Positions 55,310 through 64,000 of a stretch of DNA of 64,000 nt are shown here, piece after piece (the first letter of the stretch is position 1; the number at the start of each line of letters is the position of its first letter). The DNA comes from Porphyra umbilicalis. Lineage: Eukaryota; Rhodophyta; Bangiophyceae; Bangiales; Bangiaceae. Position numbers and translations under genes: made by a program. The notes beneath the pieces are model-generated. The model did no database searches. It was not told the origin of the DNA and worked only from the letters and a program-made list of their open reading frames with translations. The stretch spans positions 124,001 to 188,000 of the forward strand of contig KV918895.1 of NCBI GenBank assembly GCA_002049455.2, written 5' to 3'.

Positions 55310-55450
55310 GACGATGACAACCACGCCAGCAGGCGCGGCACTGACGACGTGGGAGGCTGTACCCACCTGCCCGACGCCGGAACACACGGCAACCCAACCA
55401 AGGTCGTCCCGCCAACAACGGCACGGAAGACGACGAAGACCACCAGCGAC

Positions 55451-55464
55451 ACTGGGCCCATAAC
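55451..55464 (-). other. Copia 1 primer-binding site
   Basis: GGTTATGGGCCCAG on the minus strand directly follows the 5' LTR. It is complementary to the anticodon arm of initiator tRNA-Met (CUGGGCCCAUAACC), the half-tRNA primer type known from Drosophila copia. Confidence 0.75.
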
Positions 55465-55838
55465 CTGTGAAGTCGGTGTGGTCAAGTGGGTGCGTTGTTT
55501 TACTATGGCAGAGGTCCTGGGCCGTGTCCAGCCATCTAATGTACCCCAGGCGGCCCCAGGACAGGTCGTCGGGCAGCCCGCTCTCGGAGCACACCCGCGT
55601 GCCTCAGTTCTCAGTGCGCGCGGGCCGCGGCGCACCTCCCAGAACGGGGCATGCACCTCCCCACACAAGCCCCCCCCCCCGAGCTCACCCCAGCAGAGAG
55701 TGCCCACTACGAGACCAACAAATCAAGTACACACAAGTACAGAACATACAACAAGTGCATAGATAAATACCCAAAACTGAGTCCCAATGCTCAACCGGGT
55801 AAGTACAGACAAATGGAATTGCTGAGCCATGCTCAACA
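55465..55838 (-). repeat. Copia 1 5' LTR
   Basis: This 374-bp copy begins TGTTGAGCATGG on the minus strand. The ATGAT duplication abuts it on the right. Confidence 0.93.
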
Positions 55839-55843
55839 ATGAT

Positions 55844-56408
55844 CAGGGACGGGTGCACTCCCGTCAGCTTCTCGCGTAGCTGTGCCATCTCAATCTCCAC
55901 GGACGCGGCATCTGCAGTGCCCCCCGCGCCGTTCAGCCGGACGCTGCGGATGGCGTTGCGCTTGCGCCAGCGCTCCACGTAGCCGTTGGAGGCTTGGAAA
56001 GAGACGCCCGGGTAGAGGGTGCCAGAGAGCTCGCCCGCACGTACCTGCAGCGCCAAGCGGGACACCGGCAGGCCTGATCCACGCACGCGGATGAACCAAT
56101 CAAACAGCGCCCGGTCCACAAGAGGGAACTTGCCATCGTGTGCGCACGTGCTCCAATGGGGCACGCCTCGCGATGCCACCACCCACGTGGACTCCCTGTG
56201 CTCGTAGTGACGCGTGACCGTGCGCTTGCTGACGCCGCACCTGTCAGCCAGGACTGCCGTCGGCACCTTGTCTGCCTCTTGCGTGATCAAGAGTAGTCGC
56301 TGCTGGATGGAGGTTTTCAAGCGGCGCGCGATGACACGCGCCGCGCCCGGGATGACCGCGCGGGGCCCATAGGCTTGGAGAGCTGCAAAAGAAGGCGTGT
56401 AAGGCATG
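55844..56408 (-). pseudogene. Tigger/pogo transposase, N-terminal part
   Basis: From the ATG at 56408 the frame encodes about 188 residues. LADRCGVSKRTVTRHYEH is a helix-turn-helix of the pogo/CENP-B type, and LVDRALFDWFIRVRGSGLPV with YVERWRKRNAIRSVRLNG fits the second DNA-binding half (HTH_Tnp_Tc5-like). The stretch then leads into HPSLII, where the copia duplication begins. The catalytic half lies at 48896-49876. An earlier start at 56458 is possible. Terminal inverted repeats of the Tigger element were not found. Confidence 0.75.
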
Positions 56409-57244
56409 CCTGCCGCGGCCGCGCCCGCACAGATAGACGAGCCCTCCGTGGCAGGCACAAGAGCCCACGGAGAGAGGGGCTCACCACACCGCCGTTGGTG
56501 GGGTGGGCCTCCATTGTCGTGGTAGGAAGAGATGCACCAGGGGTATTGAGGTGTCGGAGGCGCATAGGGGGGGTTGCGGTGTGGAGAATAGCGGGGTGGA
56601 ACAAGATCGGGTCAGCGCGGTACGGACGGTCAGCTGTCGAGAGCGTGCGCAGTGACGTCGCTGGTTTGTGGGCGTGCTCGCTGCGGTTGACAGAAGCGGG
56701 GTGGCTGCTGGTGGCCGCCTGTCGGCCACACGGCGGCCGTCGCTCGCCGTCCACAGGTCGCTGGCGGCCGCTTGCCGGCAGCAGAAATCTCCGAAAAAGC
56801 TCCCATGACGACTAAAGTATATTAAATTCCTTAAACTACGTACCAACGTCCTAAATATTCGTGCAACAAGACACATGACATCAAGGAACGGAGGCCGTTT
56901 GCGGAGTCATTTGTAGGGGCTACTTGCTCTGGACCCACTCGAAGATTGTCCTCCGGGACAATCTTCGAGTGCGACGAACTGCGGGGCGGCCCTGTACAGG
57001 GATATACAAGATTATTATACTTCTCGGGCCGACCGAATTCCGGTGAAACGCAGTCCACCTCTCTTTTCACAATCCGACCATCGAAAGATTCATGTGGAAG
57101 CATGCTGCAGCGACAAGCGGCAATCCTTGTCGACCAGGAAGAAATCGTTCAAGCACGCGACTCGGGCCTCTTGCGATATCAGCAAAGTGTGACACGAGTT
57201 TCAGAATGGTCCCTCTGACGACCGTTTAGAAAAACGGCGGGGAA
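56409..57244. other. Unassigned spacer with a strong hairpin
   Basis: The stretch includes the likely 5' flank of the Tigger gene. Two short frames in opposite directions (57103-56831 minus, 56946-57218 plus) have protein-like composition but no domain, and overlap, so neither is called. A hairpin lies at 56936-56971. Confidence 0.4.
56936..56971. repeat. Hairpin with 15-bp perfect stem
   Basis: CACTCGAAGATTGTC pairs perfectly with GACAATCTTCGAGTG across the 6-nt loop CTCCGG. It is not explained by any repeat or gene nearby. Confidence 0.8.
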
Positions 57245-57529
57245 TGTTGGACGCCGCCAGACGGCCGTGCCCAACGGCGGCGCGTGCCACTCGTGCCACT
57301 CGGACCATCAGAGAGATTGTGGGTGGCGAGATTGCGTGTGTGACTTGTGACCGCGGGTCAGAGGGAATTGCGTGTGCGCACGTGCGAATTGTGACGGGTA
57401 CCGGCACAGGTCCGCGATTGGTGACGGGAGATTCCCGGACGGCCCGCCGGGCCGTCCGGGGGAGACAAAGGGCGTGGCGTGGCGCGGCCACAGCCACCCG
57501 TCGTAAAAGGTAAAGTGCACAACTTGACA
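57245..57529 (+). repeat. Copia 2 5' LTR
   Basis: This 285-bp copy matches 62347-62631. It contains a 27-nt GC-rich palindrome (57434-57460; 12-bp stem CCCGGACGGCCC, 3-nt loop), retained in the other LTR. Confidence 0.92.
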
Positions 57530-57543
57530 GGTTATGGGCCCAG
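57530..57543 (+). other. Copia 2 primer-binding site
   Basis: GGTTATGGGCCCAG directly follows the 5' LTR and is identical to the site of copia 1. It is complementary to the anticodon arm of initiator tRNA-Met. Confidence 0.75.
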
Positions 57544-57662
57544 TAGTGACGGCGACGATCCAAACGCCGCCGTCGAGGCCGCTGCGCTCGGTGCGGCACC
57601 CCACTTTCGCACGTACAATCCCCTGCCCGTTGACCGACATGCACCGATAACCCGATCTTGAT

Positions 57663-58868
57663 TTGGCGGATCCCGCCACGATGACTGACCCGGTCGAGAC
57701 CAACGAGTACCGGGTTGAGAAGCTCGACAACGACTACGCGACGTGGGCGGTGCTGTTTCAGGAAAGCCTGGAGGACAAGGAGCTGTGGGAGGCGATTGCG
57801 GACCCGCAGCCCGACGCGGACGCCGACCCCACGGCGGCGGCCATATGGGCCAAGAAAGACCGACGCGCCTTCGGGCGTTTCAAGATGAGCATTGCGCTAC
57901 ACCACCTCCCGACGGTGCAAGCGTGTGCGAGCGCTAAGGAGGCGTGGGACGCGCTGGCGGGCGTCTGCACCGCCAAGATGAACGCCCGGCGGCTGCAGTT
58001 GACGCAAGACTTTGCGCTGCTTAACATCAAGCCGGGCGAGAACCTCCTTGCCTACTCGCGGCGAGCGAAGAAGCTGCAGCTGGAGATGGCGGCGACCGGC
58101 CATCCGTATGATGACGACACGGTCCTGATCCATTTCCTCAATGGACTTGGCGAGGAGTACAAGATGGAGAAGAAGATGCTCACCTACCAGGGCACCGCGA
58201 TGCAGTGGGACGAGGTGATGCCGATGCTCTATCCCGTAGAGCACGAGTGCACGACGGCCGCGACCGCCAAGGAAGGGCAGTCCGTTGGCGCCTACGCCGC
58301 TCAGCACGACCCCAAGTGGCCCCGCAACACCCCCATGCCCAGGGAGGAATGCCGCCGTCGCGTCGTTTGCTGGACGTGCGGTACGAGGGGTCCCTACCAG
58401 CGGGAGTGCACGAAGGGCAGCGGCGACCGCCCTGGCACCGGTGGGGGCCCGAACGCCGCATTTATGGCCGGCGGAACGCTGACAGACGGCAAGCGCCCGT
58501 CTCTCAACCCGGACAAGGAGGCGATTGAGGAGATCCCCGTGGCAGTCCTCACCCAGCCGACGCCCCAGGCATCTGCGTCGGCATCGGTGGCTGGAGGTAG
58601 CGCCGGAACCCCGACGCGCACCACGTGGATGATCGACTCGGAGGCAACAAACCACATGCACACCTGCCGCGTGGGATTCAACTCCTACGCCCCGGTGGAG
58701 TCCGAGGTGACCATTGCCAACGGTCACTCGGTACCATCTCCCGGGCACGGGTCGGACACCCTGTCGACCTCTCTCGGGGCACCGTGTCGCTCGGCCGCGC
58801 CCTGTACGTGCCGGACATCACGACGAACCTTCTGTCCATGCGCTCCATGGACAAGCGTGGCAAGGTGA
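57663..58868 (+). CDS. Copia 2 gag and protease region (fossil part)
   Basis: A UBN2-type gag (NDYATWAVLFQESLEDKELW, AKEAWDALAGVC), a zinc-knuckle-like CWTCGTRGPYQREC and the protease start WMIDSEATNHM are visible. The likely first ATG is at 57681. Confidence 0.85.
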   Translation: MADPATMTDPVETNEYRVEKLDNDYATWAVLFQESLEDKELWEAIADPQPDADADPTAAAIWAKKDRRAFGRFKMSIALHHLPTVQACASAKEAWDALAGVCTAKMNARRLQLTQDFALLNIKPGENLLAYSRRAKKLQLEMAATGHPYDDDTVLIHFLNGLGEEYKMEKKMLTYQGTAMQWDEVMPMLYPVEHECTTAATAKEGQSVGAYAAQHDPKWPRNTPMPREECRRRVVCWTCGTRGPYQRECTKGSGDRPGTGGGPNAAFMAGGTLTDGKRPSLNPDKEAIEEIPVAVLTQPTPQASASASVAGGSAGTPTRTTWMIDSEATNHMHTCRVGFNSYAPVESEVTIANGHSVPSPGHGSDTLSTSLGAPCRSAAPCTCRTSRRTFCPCAPWTSVAR

Positions 58869-59558
58869 CGTTCGAGGGCGACGACGTCACCATCGAGCAA
58901 GACGGGCGAGTCGTGGCCACGGGAAGAGTGGACGCCAACGAGCAGTACATGTTTTCGGGCAACACCGCGGAGACCGTGGCGTTCTCGGCGCAGCATTCGG
59001 CCACCAAGGTGAGCGCGGCCGTCGCCTATGGCCGCGCCGGTGACGTGAGGCACGACGTCTTGGCCAACTCGGCCTGGCCAACGTGGCCAAGGTGTCCAAG
59101 CTCGTCACCGGGATGACCATCAAGCCGTCGGATGTGACACCCACTGAGGGCGCCCCCTGTGTGCCCTGTGGGCGGGCCCGGCTGGTGCACAGCCCGCACG
59201 GGGACGGCAGAACCGACACGGTCAAGCTCGAGAAGCTACACGTTGACGTTTTGGGACCATTGGCCCCGTCGGAGGGAGGGGCGGTCCACTTCATGTCGGC
59301 CCTCGACGACGCTACAGAAATGGGATTCGCCACCCCCATCAAGACCAAGGCCGATGCGGGCCCGGCGCTCCAATTGTGGGTCACCCACCTGGAGAAGCAG
59401 ACGGGTCTCAAGGTCAAGATAATCCGTTGTGATGGCGCGGGAGAGCTCGTCAAAAGCGCCACCATGGTCGCGTTCTTCAACAATACGGGGATCAAGGCCG
59501 AAACGACCGCGCCCTACAACCCGCAAATGAACGGCAAGGCAGAGCGCCTGAACCGAAC
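58869..59558 (+). other. Copia 2 integrase region, left of the solo LTR (fossil part)
   Basis: Integrase features are recognisable, including CVPCGRARLVHSPHG, LHVDVLGPLAPSEGG and IIRCDGAGELV. The region ends at the inserted solo LTR. Confidence 0.8.
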
Positions 59559-59951
59559 TGTGGTACAAATAACGTTAGTTCAGTTACCAGTGTACTGAGA
59601 CCGACCGTAGCCAAGCAATAAAGCGAGTTCTATCGCCGTCGCGGCGAGGAAGAAGACCTTTTGTTGAAGGGCATCCGATGGGGAGCCGGGTGGTGCCCAC
59701 GACGGCGACCCCGGACCCACGGTGGTTTAATACAAACAACGGCACTGGTCGATCGACCATCCGATCAAGCGATCGTAATGAGTGCCGGCAGACAGATGAG
59801 ACAGGCAAGCAAACAAGCAATAAAAAATACACAATGCGGAAGTAACCCCCCAAAGGGCGTGCCACAAGCCGAGTCACACAAATCCGTGGATTCAGCCAGT
59901 CAAGGGGGCTACTCGTGGCTAATTGCCAATTGGTAGCAGAGATATGCTACA
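59559..59951 (-). mobile_element. Solo LTR of the gypsy family, inserted in copia 2
   Basis: This 393-bp sequence matches the LTRs at 21888-22280 and 30158-30550 and is flanked by its own 5-bp duplication CGAAC (59554-59558 and 59952-59956). No internal gypsy sequence is present, so it is the product of recombination between two LTRs. It lies in the integrase region of copia 2 and is therefore younger than that element. Its variants resemble the 30158-30550 copy more than the other. Confidence 0.95.
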
Positions 59952-59960
59952 CGAACGATT

Positions 59961-62223
59961 GTGGAGCGCCTTCCAGCGGTGCTGCTGGAGTATGAGTTGC
60001 CCAAGTCGCTTTCGGCAGAGCTGCTCATGGCCCTGTTCTTCCTGCGCAACCGCTCGTCAACCGTCGACGGCACGACGACTCCCTTTGAGCGCATTTATGG
60101 CAAGAAGCCCGACTTGTCACACCTGAGGGTGTTCCGCAGTGCCGCCTACGCGCTGAAGCCGGCAAAAACGTACAAAAAGCTCTACGCTAAGACTCTGCTC
60201 GGCACGATCGTCGGCTACGCGGCCGGCAAGCACGCGTTCCGTATCAAGTCGGCCACGACGGGCCAGATCCTGATTTGGCGCGACGTCACTGCCGATGAGA
60301 CGGTGTCGGCCAAGCCTGTGCACCCCAGCGCTCTGCCCGTGTCCCTCCTCTTACCCGACGGCTGGTCCGTGGATACACCGGTTGGTAGCACCAGTGGGGA
60401 TGATGGGGGCGACAGGGACGTGCCGCGCCATGACACAACCGACGGCACGGAAGTGCCTATGGTGAACGAGGCCGATGTCGACCATTCCGAAGACTCTACG
60501 GGGCCGATCGGCCATGGATACTTCCTGCGCCACCGAGCAGGGTCGGAACAGCCCAACTCATCGGCCATGGACACCTGGATCGCCCCGCCGCTGGCGCCGC
60601 TGATCCCCGTGTCGGTCGCTGAGCCTGTCGCCCGCCCCGAGTGGTGCGCCACGCCACCCAAGACCCGAGCTGAGGCGCTCGCCCGCCCCGACGCCTTCCT
60701 GTGGCAGCAGGCCATGGACGAAGAGATGGCTTCGCTGCGCGCCGCCAACGCGTGGGAGCTCCTGGCCCTGCCCGTTGGCGCCACGGTTACCGGAGGCCGT
60801 TGGGTGCTCGCCTACAAACGTGACGCCAATGGTACGGTGACCCGCTCCAAGGCGAGGTATGTGGCGCAAGGCTACACCCAGCGGGCGGGGGTGGACTGCA
60901 ACGACGTGTGGGCGCCGTGCCCGGCGCGTGCGACAGTCCGAGCGGTCCTGGCGCTGGTTGCTGCCGACGACCTGGAACTCCACGTCATCGTCATCAAGAC
61001 TGCTTACCTGAATGCCCCCATGGACAAGGGTGTGTATGTGCGGCAGCCAAAGGGGTACGAGGAGGGCCCCGCGGGGACAGTCGCCCGCCTGTTGCATGCC
61101 CTTTATGGCTGCAAGCAGGCGGGGCGGCTGTGGGGGGAACACTTGAACGGGACGCTCACCACGATCGGCGGTGACCCGCTCCACGGCCGACCCGACGATG
61201 TACGTCGCGCAGCACCCCGTTCACGGGCCGATCATTATCCTCGTGCATGTGGATGATATGGCTGTCGCGGATACGACGCTGGCGGGCGTGTCGGAGGTCA
61301 AGAACTTCGTGCTTACGACGTACAAGGGGCGCGACTTGGGGGCCTCCAACACCTTCCTCGGCATGCGGATCGACCGTGACCGCGTGGCGGACACGTGGAT
61401 GCTCAGCTGCCCGGGTGTCACCGCGGCGCTGCTGGAGCAGTATGGGATGGGCGCGGCCCGACCTCACAAGCTGCCGATGCCGGCCAAAACGACGCTGATG
61501 CGAACGGGGGAGCAGCTGTTGGCGAACGGCACGCCGCACGCGGAGCTGTTCGGGAGCATCCTGTACCTTTCCACTACCACCCGCCCAGACATTGCGCACG
61601 CCGCCGGTTTGTTGGCGCGCTGCATGACCAACCCCGAGGAACAGCACTGGCAGGCGGCCAAGGGCATCATCCGCTACCTCGCCGGGACGCCCGATGATGG
61701 GCTGCGCTACGGGGCCTTGAAGGCGCTGGCAGGGGCGGTGGACGCAGATTTCGGCGGTTGCCCCGAAACGCGACGGTCGACCTCCGGCTGGTTGTTCACC
61801 TGGAACGGTGCGGCGTTCTCCTGGGGGAGTAAGCGGCAGCTTACTGTGTCGTCATCAACCGCGGAAGCCGAGTACATGGCGGCCGCGACGGCTACCCGGG
61901 AGGCATTGTGTGTGCGACAGCTGATGAAGGACCTGGGCCAGCCGGCCGAGACCGTCAACATGACCGAGGACAACCAGGCCTGCCTCGCCCTCATCGCCAA
62001 CCCGGAAACCACCGGACGGGCCAAGCACATTGATATCGCCCATGACATGGTGCGGGAGCGCGCGGCGATGGCGGAGGTGAAATTCACCTACACGCCAGGT
62101 GTGAAGGTGCTGGCGGACGGGTTGACCAAGGCGATGCCCAACCCCGCCTGTACCTCCTATCGCTCCTGCCTGGGTGTGTGCGCAACGGGGGCGACGGCGC
62201 CTGAGGTCAACCGGACGGCATGA
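59961..62223 (+). other. Copia 2 integrase end, reverse transcriptase and RNase H (fossil part)
   Basis: After an integrase C-terminal part, reverse transcriptase motifs are clear: ARYVAQGYTQRAG, IKTAYLNAPMDKGVY, ALYGCKQAG and LVHVDDMAV. RNase H is seen as AVDADFGGCPETRRSTSGW, SSSTAEAEYMAA and AKHIDIAHDMV. The parts are copia-like throughout. Confidence 0.88.
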
Positions 62224-62346
62224 GAACCGTGGCGCCATCCGCCACGAGGGCGACGCGCGGACGGGAGCGGGGCATGTGGTCAGCGCCGGCACGGCGACTT
62301 TGCGATGGTGGCACGGCCGGCCGGGATGGCCACGTTCGTGGGGGAG

Positions 62347-62631
62347 TGTTGGACGCCGCCAGACGGCCGTGCCCAACGGCGGCGCGTGCCACTCGTGCCA
62401 CTTGGACCAACAGAGAGATTGTGGGTGGCGAGATTGCGTGTGTGCCTTGTGACCGCGGGTCAGCGGGAATTGCGTGTGGGCACGTGCGAATTGTGACGGG
62501 TACCGGCACAGGTCCGCGATTGGTGACGGGAGATTCCCGGACGGCCCGCCGGGCCGTCCGGGGGAGACAAAGGGCGTGGCGTGGCGCGGCCACAGCCACC
62601 CGTCGTAAAAGGTAACGTGCACGACTTGACA
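62347..62631 (+). repeat. Copia 2 3' LTR
   Basis: This 285-bp copy matches 57245-57529 and is followed by the GGGAA duplication. Its palindrome lies at 62536-62562. Confidence 0.92.
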
Positions 62632-64000
62632 GGGAACCGCCTGGACCGAGCCCGTTGGGGCGCACACATCAAAAAGTAAATGTCACGTCGTACTTGGCGT
62701 CCATTAAGCACTCAACAAGAGTCTGAATGGCGTCTTCCTCTTGCCCCAAGTGTGCGGCCTGGCGGACTTGTAGGAATATAATCGGGTCTGAAAATCGTAC
62801 TCAGATACGGATATAGGCCACGTAATAATCCGGTTTCGGAGGCAGATATCCGTATCCGGATGTGAGTCGAGGGAGTTATCCGTAATCGGATACACAGCAT
62901 CGGTGTGTATCCGTATCCTATTTCGCACCGAAATACAGATCCTGACAACCCCTGGACTGGACTTGTTGATGCCGCAGCAGCTTGCTTTTTCAATATGGCA
63001 CCGGCACCGCAGTAACGCACTCGGGAAAGCTCCCGCCCTCCATGTTCACCTCAGATGTTTCAAAGGACGCTGCTCGGTCAACACCAAATGCAAAAAGCGT
63101 AGCACAACGGCAGTGGACAAGCGGGCGAGTTCGCACAGGATGGGAGAGATGCAGCGAGGTCGAGATCCCTTGCCGTGAAGGGGGGGAGCGGGGAGCCTTC
63201 AAAGAGTTCAAACATGAGTGGGAGCGTCGAGGGGGCGATGACCGTGCCCATAGGCGCGGGTACCAATGTGGCGATAAAGGCTCTGGGCGCTGCGTTGCCC
63301 GTCGTCTTGGGCGAAAGACAAACCATGGCCGGAAAGACCAGCATCCAGACCCTGTGAATCACACGCACTGGACACTTCACCCAACGAGTGCACCAGCTTA
63401 GCAACTGTTTATGCAGGGAGCGAGACTTCGCATAATCTTATAGGGTCGTTCCGCACGACGCGTTTCACTGCGTGCTGAGGGATATAGCATGGATGGAGCC
63501 TGACCTATGTGAGTGCGGTTCGCGTGCAGAACGGGTCTGTCCCAAAATGCTTTTGGGAGTGGCATGTAGTCCGCGCCCTCGCAATGGCGTGGTTGACAGC
63601 GTCTGCACAGTCGTTGTCGCCTGTTCTGGTGTGGGGGGCGAGTTTGCGTCGCCATGGCCACAGGAAAGGCGGACACTGCCGTTTCTGAGACGTAGTTCGG
63701 ACTGGCGCTGGCTTCTATACAAGCCATATTGAGATTGACGGAGCCGCGCTCACCCTCGCAGCCGTGCGTCGGGTTTGTTGTCGCGGCTGTGCAGCAATCG
63801 CGCCCTCACGCCATTCCTACATCCCTCTCGCAGAGCGAGCAGACGCCGGGCAACATCCCTCTCGCAGACCCAGCAGACACTGGGCAACATTCCTGTCCTA
63901 GATTCCGCAGACCCCGTCGCAACACCCCTCTCCCAGACCCCGCAGACCCCGTTGCAGCACCCCTGTCAGAGGCATCGCAGACCGTTCTCTGATCCGTGCG
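62632..64000. other. Unassigned right end of the window
   Basis: A/T-richer sequence at 62760-62945 carries several ATCCGTATCCGGAT-like motifs. From 62950 to 63720 short frames are open on both strands, none with a domain. The end is a minisatellite. Confidence 0.4.
63820..63990 (+). repeat. Minisatellite, unit about 34-35 bp
   Basis: About five imperfect units of the type A(T/C)CCCTCTCGCAGACCC then GCAGACCCCGTTGCA run to the window end. The unit is not a multiple of three, so it is unlikely to be coding. Confidence 0.6.

Larger units (their letters stand above)
49877..55838 (-). mobile_element. Ty1/copia LTR retrotransposon 1, fossil
   Basis: The element is 5962 bp long with 372- and 374-bp LTRs that begin TGTTGAGC and end CTTCACA on the minus strand. 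A 5-bp duplication ATGAT flanks it (49872-49876 and 55839-55843). The primer-binding site GGTTATGGGCCCAG (55451-55464, minus) follows the 5' LTR, and a G-rich polypurine tract (complement of 50249-50258) precedes the 3' LTR. Gag, protease, integrase, reverse transcriptase and RNase H are in copia order. About five substitutions separate the LTRs by eye, so it is young. It looks nearly whole, with about one break. It inserted into a Tigger transposase gene. Confidence 0.93.
57245..62631 (+). mobile_element. Ty1/copia LTR retrotransposon 2, fossil
   Basis: The element spans 5387 bp including a 398-bp later insertion (a gypsy solo LTR with its duplication). The 285-bp LTRs start TGTTGGACGCC and end CTTGACA, flanked by the 5-bp duplication GGGAA (57240-57244 and 62632-62636). 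The primer-binding site GGTTATGGGCCCAG is at 57530-57543, and a purine tract (GTGGGGGAG) precedes the 3' LTR. Gag, protease, integrase, reverse transcriptase and RNase H parts are recognisable in copia order. The LTRs differ at about 7 of 285 positions by eye. The element is broken, with roughly three or four breaks besides the insertion. Confidence 0.92.

Noticed and set aside
1-64000. Bacterial origin, operons or CRISPR
   Set aside because: GT-AG introns, chromovirus, copia, Harbinger and Tigger elements, and lack of operon spacing point to a eukaryotic nuclear genome; no regularly spaced short repeats with unique spacers were seen.

Overview
The window is GC-rich nuclear DNA of a eukaryote, dominated by transposable elements. 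The evidence is GT-AG introns, LTR retrotransposons, and eukaryotic-type hAT, PIF/Harbinger, Tigger/pogo and Tc1-like transposases. Ala/Pro/Arg-rich open frames, many antisense open frames and abundant coding and non-coding minisatellites fit a GC-rich alga. A bangiophyte red alga such as Porphyra/Pyropia is my guess, from overall character only; nothing here proves the lineage. I found no rRNA, tRNA or CRISPR.

Layout: 0-4.3 kb, a decayed Ala/Pro-rich gene with a 312-bp coding repeat and a tail resembling the plant transposon-associated DUF8039 domain. 5.1-7.7 kb, a GC-rich tandem array and unassigned sequence. 8.28-16.8 kb, a spliced gene with a Cys-rich domain, split by a 7.1-kb hAT transposon (8817-15940) with matching terminal inverted repeats and a perfect 8-bp target duplication. 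17.0-31.1 kb, a foldback (palindromic) element whose arms contain 487-bp subrepeats; its right arm is interrupted by a Ty3/gypsy chromovirus (21888-30550, duplication CCTGT). 31.4-32.5 kb, a Tc1/IS630-like relic. 33-38 kb, mostly unassigned sequence with one convincing hypothetical gene (36456-37586). 39.9-45.5 kb, a protein with two identically spaced Cys motifs, then a SANT/NAM-like gene convergent with a PIF/Harbinger transposase, probably the two genes of one Harbinger element. 45.5-48.9 kb, no recognised gene.

48.9-56.4 kb holds a Tigger/pogo transposase gene split by a Ty1/copia element (49877-55838, duplication ATGAT). The 3' non-coding part of that copia element carries six copies of a 20-nt hairpin. 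57.2-62.6 kb is a second copia element (57245-62631, duplication GGGAA) that received a solo LTR of the 21.9-kb gypsy family (59559-59951, duplication CGAAC). 62.6-64 kb is unassigned and ends in a short minisatellite.

The window therefore records a stratified series of insertions: hAT into a gene, gypsy into foldback, copia into Tigger, and gypsy (now a solo LTR) into copia. By-eye LTR comparison gives about 1-2.5% divergence for each retroelement, so these insertions are fairly recent. Most proteins present belong to mobile elements. Host-gene candidates are the interrupted Cys-rich gene, the helical-domain gene near 36.5-37.6 kb and perhaps the double-Cys-motif gene.
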